A stretch of DNA of 64,000 nucleotides from Protopterus annectens (taxonomy: Eukaryota > Chordata > Ceratodontiformes > Protopteridae), in assembly GCF_019279795.1 (NCBI RefSeq), contig NC_056747.1, positions 1,000,528,906 to 1,000,592,905 of the forward strand, read 5' to 3'. A program made the position numbers and the translations under genes. The first letter of the stretch is position 1. Each line of letters starts with the position of its first letter. The notes beneath the pieces were generated by a model. It had not been told where the DNA came from. It was given only the letters and a program-made list of their open reading frames with translations, and did not search any database. This document shows, piece after piece, positions 58,071-64,000 of this stretch.

Positions 58071-58334
58071 GTTCATTTTTAGATAACTGGGTAGATGGAC
58101 TAGTCTTTTGACATTTTCAGTTATAACCTGTATCAATGGCTGTACACTAACCTTGATTTACATTACATAATGTCAACAGAACTAAACTTGAATAAAACTA
58201 CAAGACAAATTGGCTCCTTATTGAAATGTTGCTAGTCAAAATGCTGAGTACTGACAAACTAAAAAAAAATAGAACAAATGTACAAGATAAGACCAAATTC
58301 AGAATATATTTCTCTTTTAAACTTCATTTTTGCA

Positions 58335-58445
58335 GGTGGTCAAGCGCCTGCACCCCCTTATGTGAGTGGCAAACCCCCACACCCCCAAGCTTATATATAC
58401 CAAATGTGAGATTGCCATACCTCAGAGAAAAGGGAATATTGAGAG
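58335..58445 (-). mobile_element. palindrome-rich MITE, copy C (fragment)
   Basis: The minus strand reads GGTATGGCAATCTCACATTT, GGTATATATAAGCTTGGGGG and TGTGGGGGTTTGCC, matching the conserved core of copies A and B. Confidence 0.65.
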
Positions 58446-58739
58446 GAATAGCTATCTTGGACTTGGTATATCTAAGTTCATTTTCGGCCATTCATTCTCC
58501 ATGTTTTGGGACTTGTTCTAGTTGGTCCCAACATTTCAAATGATTTTAGAAAAAATGCATTAGGTTATAGTGGCAGACAGAAGTATGGATATATTACACT
58601 AAATATCACTTCTGAAAATACCAGTAATAAACATAGCTGGGAGATGAGGGAAAGGGGGCAGTCTAGATATAAGGAGATGTATGTGGAGACTTTTCTTGAA
58701 ACTAAAGTGAACTCCCCAACAACCGTAAACTGAAAATAA

Positions 58740-59400
58740 TTTTGAGAAAAATCTTAACACACATCTACTCAGCTCTAGACTGTGCCCCCTGCTCCTCCTA
58801 CTTGGCAAGTGTGGTTTCCTCCTCCCTATCTCACACCCAAATCTCAAAGACCTCCCTTGAGTCTCTTCTCCTTATCACCTCCTTATCACCTGTTGATGTA
58901 AACCTACATCTTTTTTCTCCTGCAACTGTCAGTCATGGTTTTTTAACCAATGCACCATCCCACCCCACCATATCCTCTTATACCTTAGATATTTTCTAAC
59001 AGTAACTCCAGATCCTTCCCAAAGTCAGTATGATGTACTTTTGGTTTCACCATTGTTAATTATTAAACCCTTTTTAATACAACTCTCCTTACGTTAATCA
59101 CATAGTCACCTCTATAACTTATTATTCACACTGTCTTATACTAACAATTGTATTACCTTCATAAAGCAATTATGTTCCAATTGCATATGTTGCTTTTTCG
59201 TAATATCTTTAGAATCCTTAACTTAATTACTATGATAATTTATTCATACTAAATATTGTATACATTACCAAATGTTTACAAAATTCTTTTTTAGTTTTCA
59301 AAACTGTATTGGATTTTTTTCCCTGAGTCTCCACTGAAAAAGGGTCTTCCAATCAGATCTGCCAGTAACAAAATGCAAATAAAATAAATAAATACATACA
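58740..59400 (+). mobile_element. L2-like LINE 3' end
   Basis: The 3' UTR ends GAGTCTCCACTGAAAAAGGG, CCAGTAACAAAATGCAAATA and an (AAAT)n tail passing into CATA repeats. The 5' part (58740-59000) is C-rich and may include decayed coding sequence. Confidence 0.6.
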
Positions 59401-60474
59401 TACATATATAATGTTAAATACAAATGAAGCAATCAGAAGTACTTAATTTAGCTGTTATCTTTGAAGAACTTGCAGTCATAAACAGTGCAAGAATATTTAT
59501 TGAATTTTGCTTGGAAATTATTAAAGTCTTGAAGATTCAGATTTTAGGGGGTATTTCATTTCAACACTTCAGAAAGATTTTAGAAAAGTTTTTCAATATA
59601 GTAATGATGATAAATGCTGGTTTTATTACTGCTAGGACTCCATGATCATGAGATTTGATGGAATGCACATAGTCTTTTATTATTTGTTTCTTATCAAATT
59701 GAAGGCAATAGTGCATTATGATTAATTTTGAAGTTTGTGAATCTAGATAGATGGCCTCTCTGTGACTAACCACTTGCAAAAAAAAATGTCTGCCTCTGAG
59801 TATATTGGGGGCACTGTTGTTTACCAGTAAAATAAAACAGAAAATCTTCTTTAGACCTTCATTAGAACTTCATTTGCTCTTCTGATCAAAGTAGGAAAGT
59901 GAATGGCTAGAATTAGCATTTGGTAGGGCAGGTTGAAATGTTTTTATGAAACGTGTATTAATTGCATATAGGAAAGTGTTATAAAATAGCTCACTTTCTT
60001 CACTTTACAGCAGCCGGTAATCATGACACACTTGGGTGAAGAGATGAAGCTGTGCCCTGGTGGTAGACTTTAAAACTAGAAACCAGGGTGCTTTTGCTAA
60101 ATCAGAGTTATAGCAAGCATGACCCAATGCAGTAAGTGCAACATGAGGTTTAGAGGAAAATAATAATTATCAATTACAATAGCACATGTTAACAACACAC
60201 ATGGGGCAAGGCAGACAGTGTTACAACTTCAGTAACAGATTCTGAAAGATATTCTGTATTCCACTTACAGAGCAGTAGATGCTAAACAGTGGGAATAAGT
60301 GTATCTAGAAAAGAAGAACAACAAACCAGTATACCTGTGAAAATAGAAGTGTGAATTAGAACTATGTAGAGAATAGCAGGGGTATGGCAGAAGGGGTGAG
60401 CTTATAAAATCAGTAACTAAATAAGTGTAAAGGTGCAAATGGGTGAGACAAGAAAAATCAGATGAGGATAAAAG

Positions 60475-60720
60475 TGTCAGTGGTGCAACAGGTAGATGTC
60501 ACCTTTGGTGCATAAGGATGTGTTTTTTTTCCAACCTGGTAGATCAATTGCTGACATTACAGTGCAGCATAAGGAGGAGTGCTAGACTCTGGAGTTGTGC
60601 TGCCCTTTGCATGAGCTGTTAAACAAAAGCCCCATCTACTTGAGTTATGGGTAGTCCATGTGGATATAAAAGATCACACCTATTAAAAAAATAGGGATCC
60701 TTTATTTATATACAAAATAA
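60475..60720 (+). mobile_element. tRNA-derived SINE, second copy, decayed
   Basis: GCAACAGGTAGATGTCACC head, CATTACAGTGCAGCATAAGG, GAGCTGTTAAACAAAAGCCC and GATATAAAAGATCACACCTA follow the same order as the 57690 copy. The tail is not intact. Confidence 0.6.
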
Positions 60721-61085
60721 CTCTTATTTATAAAATATTTACATATTTACAAATATACAAATATATAGATATACAAATAAACATATTTATGATTTCCTTT
60801 ACAATCACACTTCATTTTCAGCCAAGGCCCATCTGCTTGAGTTGGGGCTAGCTCAGGTGGATTTTTTGTTTGTTTTATTGTCTGTAGCATTTTACCGTTG
60901 ATCTCATTTACACAGTCTGATCCCTTGTGAAAATATTACCTATTGAAAAAATTAGGGATCATTTATTTATATTCAAAAAGAGCTCTTGTTTACATAATAT
61001 TTACATATTTACAAATGTTTACAAATGTACAAATATAGAGAAATATAAATACACATATTTATAATTTTCTTTACACTCATGCTAA
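60690..61085. repeat. AT-rich direct duplication
   Basis: The blocks at 60680-60810 and 60940-61080 share ATTTACATATTTACAAAT and similar sequence (AGGGATC, TTTATTTATAT), about 260 bases apart. This looks like a local duplication containing the SINE end. Confidence 0.65.
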
Positions 61086-61099
61086 ATTTTATCACTATT

Positions 61100-63470
61100 A
61101 GACCCCAACTCCATTTTCCATCAACACCATCTGATTTTGCTTAATATTGTCATTAAAATCCATTTAACATTAAACATGTATCTATGTTTACTGTATTTAC
61201 TTCTTTTATATTTTCAAAAAAAATCTTGTTTGCATAATTTTCCCCATAACTTTTTTACTCTTTACATTTCAAAAACATGTGTTCCATTGATTATTCTTCT
61301 TCATAATGTAAACATATTCTATAACTTTATTTTTATATGGCATATTTCCTTTTGCTGGCAGTTTTACTATTATCAATCTTCACAAAAAATCTTGATATTC
61401 TGCTTTCTGATTACACCATTTGCTTCTTATTTTTTATAGCTTTAATGATTTAATCTGATAGATGTTCCATGGTTTTACAAAGTAATGTTTTATCATTACA
61501 TTATTATACCATACTTTTCTGTCTTTTTCTATATCAGTTTTTATTTTCCACAAAAATATTTTTATTGGTAACATTTTGTTTCTTCATTTATATACTCGTT
61601 TGCACTTTTACTCTTTTTTTAAATATCCCCAGATGTTATCATACTTATATTTATACAATATTACTAATCATCTCACACCCTTTTCATTTAGCCACTTTAA
61701 CATGTTGTACAAATTTAATGAGGCAGCTTATACCATTGTGTTAATTAATCTTAAACCTCCTTTCTCTTTATTTATATCCACAACTCTCTTTTTATGAGTT
61801 TAACGAGAACCCCATATAAATGAAAAAATATCTGCAATAATTTCTTTCCAAATACTGTTAGCAACATCAATATACTTGCTAAGCATGCTTTTATCCATTA
61901 GTGCTGAATTTGTCAAATAAGCCTTTTATCTGAATGATAATTTACATGTTCTCCAGAAAAAAATACTTGTTTTATTTCTTGTATTGTTTCCCATTGAATT
62001 CTACTTAAATCTTTATTCCCAAATTTTATACCTAACAAAGAATTTTATTTCACTGTAAAATATATATGCCCTGTCTTTACTGCATCACCTAAACCTTTAC
62101 TTTTCTTTTATTTAAAGTCATCCCTATCACTTCTAGACACTTATTTGTGCAAATGATTACTTTGTTTATCCAACTTTTGTATGTTTGCAATTATTAGAAT
62201 GTCATCTGCATATGTTACTAGAACTGGAATTCTTAATCCTTCAGGTGTTATATACCCTGCCGCCTTCATTTTCTAATTTATTTCACATACTATCCCATTC
62301 AAAATTAACACAATGGGTATACAGCTCATTGAACATCCCTGTGTTACACTTCTCTTCATATGTACCTTTTGACTTAACCTGCCATATACAGGTATTTCTA
62401 CTCTATTATCACTATATGTCGATATACATAATTTCCTAAGTTTCTCCCTTATATTATACTTTCTCATTATTACCCATAAGATTTCATGTCCAATTGCAGC
62501 AAATGCTTATTAAGTTCTCCTATCACAATTTTTGCTTTTTCTTTTCTATTCATATCATCCACGTCTCTATTATTAATAATTCTTGACATCCCTTCCACTT
62601 TATACTGTATGTACTATCTTGCATAATAATTTCCATTTAAGTTTCAAATCTCTTTAATTATTATTTTCATAAAGATCTTGTAATCAATATTATTTATGTT
62701 CCTATCAGATGACCGAAGACGCATTTTGTCAAATGCGTCTTGGCCGAACTTGAAATGTCGAAAAGGCAAAATGACGAAGCGGCATATAAGTGAATTCTTT
62801 CCCTGGGAAAGAAGTCACTTGGCCGCTTCCATCACTTTGCCATTTTTGGCACTGTAGAGCAATCTCAGAGTTGGTATATTTAAGTTGGGGGGGGTGTGGG
62901 GAGCAATGTTTTAATGTCTTTTTTTTGGGCGAACAACGTTTTTTTTCCCTGGGGAAAAAAAAATTGCTGTTCTGGTTGTTCAATGTTTTGTGAATTTGAA
63001 ATTTAGAGTTCGATATAACAACATTCGATCATACTATAGACCCTATTATTCACTGCTATTGGTCTTCAGTTTTTTAATTGTCTTCTATCTTCCTTCTTCC
63101 ATATGAATGTAAGCATTACAATACATAATTCTTTATACATAAAACCTTAATTTGACCATTCATTCAAAATCTTACATTTTTTTTGTCACTTCCTTAAATC
63201 TATATACATTTCATATACAATTCCATTTGGTCCTGCAGCCAAATCTATATTTACATGTCTTAACACTTTATGTAGCTCACTTAAAGAAATGTATTTTTCC
63301 ACCTCTTTATTCTCTTTTTCTGTTAACTTTTTTACTTCAATATTTTTATCACTACGTTCATTTTTTCTAAACATTTCTTGCTCATATTGTACTACACAAT
63401 TTATGTTTTCCTTAGTTCTTTCTGTTTTTCCTTTTAATGTTTTTTATTTTTCTCATTATACTGCAATATT
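61100..63470 (-). mobile_element. decayed LINE of uncertain clade
   Basis: Minus-strand RT pieces appear in order: YISLSELHKVLRHVNIDLAA followed by GPNGIVYEMY (63186-63374), QLKN-RPIAVNN (about 63040-63090), NINNIDYKIFMKI (about 62660-62700), VEGMSRIINNRDVDDMNR (about 62570-62610) and RSVTQGCSMSCIPIVLILNG (62273-62380, motif B). It is not CR1, L2 or L1. I could not place the clade; RTE-, NeSL- or other early-branching types are possible. Split by a MITE at 62690-63050. Confidence 0.6.
62690..63050 (+). mobile_element. palindrome-rich MITE, copy B
   Basis: This is the most complete copy. Self-complementary blocks: GACGCATTTTGTCAAATGCGTC-type hairpin at 62716-62738, AGTGAATTCTTTCCCTGGGA paired with AAGAAGTCACTT near 62790, and an AACAACG/TTGTTC arm near 62935. 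The conserved core is CAGAGTTGGTATATTTAAGT plus a G run. It splits the RT of a minus-strand LINE between VNN and NIDYKI, with a candidate TATTATT target duplication. Confidence 0.65.
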
Positions 63471-63672
63471 CCTTTACTAATCTACTTAAGTAACTTGAAA
63501 CATATTCTGTTTTTCCTTGTAAAAATATCTTTCCTCATATAACATTTTTTGTAATTTTTCTTAATTTCTTTCATATAATTCTTTTTCTTTGACAATGTAC
63601 TTTCTATCAGTGTGTTATAAATCTTCCAGTTCATCATTATATTCTCTACTTTTTGCATATCATATCGCCACT

Positions 63673-64000
63673 TTAAAGGAGAACCACACCCACGTACTAA
63701 AAAAAAAATGTTTATTTCATCATGGTTTGGCGTTTTCTACATTTTAACACCACTCTGGGACTATTTACAGGTTTGTACATATTTTTATATGTAATTTCTG
63801 AGTCTGACCACATGGCATCTGGCATCTTGAAGTAATTCTGATTGTTTAGTCTGCCTGTAGGTATCCCACAATGCAGTGCTTGTCTGTAAAAAGTTACATC
63901 ATGCAGGCCTTTTTCTTCCTGAAGAGTTGTCTCAATGCATTGATTTTGCATGCATACACTGCTGTATTTCAGTCAGTTTTTAAGTAACATGTCATGCTGT
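63673..64000 (+). mobile_element. possible left end of a TTAA-target DNA transposon
   Basis: TTAAAGGAGAACCACACCC resembles the starts of T2/Kolobok-type vertebrate transposons, which insert at TTAA. The right end is outside the window, and the minus-strand frame at 63712-63951 has no recognised domain. Confidence 0.35.

Larger units (their letters stand above)
53385..64000 (+). other. keratin intron 2, 5' part (over 10.6 kb)
   Basis: No further keratin exon was recognised, so the intron runs past the window. Identified repeats are listed separately. Stretches 53390-54020, 55290-56385, 56875-57260, 59400-60470 and 63480-63670 hold nothing I can assign beyond low-complexity AT-rich sequence. 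Confidence 0.75.

Overview
This window looks like AT-rich, repeat-saturated nuclear DNA from a large-genome vertebrate, most likely a lungfish or an amphibian. The evidence is a type I keratin gene whose first intron is 11.6 kb and whose second intron is still open more than 10.6 kb later, embedded in nested CR1-type and L2-like LINEs, tRNA-derived SINEs, an L1/Tx1-type LINE, a hAT DNA transposon, several MITE families and a Gmr1-like Ty3/gypsy fossil. The species is inference. CR1/L2 dominance fits lungfish best, but an amphibian is not excluded. No prokaryotic, rRNA, functional tRNA or CRISPR features were seen.

Layout. 0-6.1 kb: a broken minus-strand Gmr1-like gypsy element with integrase ahead of reverse transcriptase, a SCAN-like gag and a tRNA-Leu primer site, interrupted by a SINE. 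6.1-8.5 kb: a palindrome-rich MITE, AT repeats and L2-like LINE scraps. 8.5-14.9 kb: an internally deleted minus-strand CR1 copy lies head to head with an older plus-strand CR1 copy. The older copy was itself split by a microsatellite, a MITE and another minus-strand CR1 copy. 15.9-22.3 kb: a minus-strand L2-like LINE, split first by a plus-strand relative and then by a CR1 copy. 22.3-26.3 kb: a near-complete CR1 element with an SGNH-esterase ORF1 and an EN-RT ORF2. 26.3-32.1 kb: a tandem-repeat block split by a clean 4,268-bp hAT insertion (8-bp target duplication, inverted ends). The hAT carries what appears to be the first coding exon of GPAT3, with its splice donor. 32.15-38.96 kb: a full-length but decayed L1/Tx1-type LINE flanked by an 18-bp target duplication.

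41.0 kb to the end: the only recognisable host gene at its own locus, a type I (acidic) keratin on the plus strand. It has CCAAT and TATA boxes, exon 1 (head plus coil 1A/start of 1B, 176 codons) and the diagnostic 83-bp exon 2. The introns hold microsatellites, SINEs, an intron-internal duplication that grew into a minisatellite, another CR1 fragment, MITEs and a minus-strand LINE of uncertain clade. The rest of the keratin gene lies beyond 64 kb.

The elements date one another: MITE inside MITE inside hAT inside tandem array; CR1 inside L2-like LINE; MITE inside LINE; SINE inside gypsy. Two SINE types carry 3' ends like those of the local CR1 and L2-like LINEs, pointing to the machinery that moved them. 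The strongest unusual signal is the hAT element carrying the GPAT3-like exon, with an unoccupied copy of its target site 0.6 kb away.
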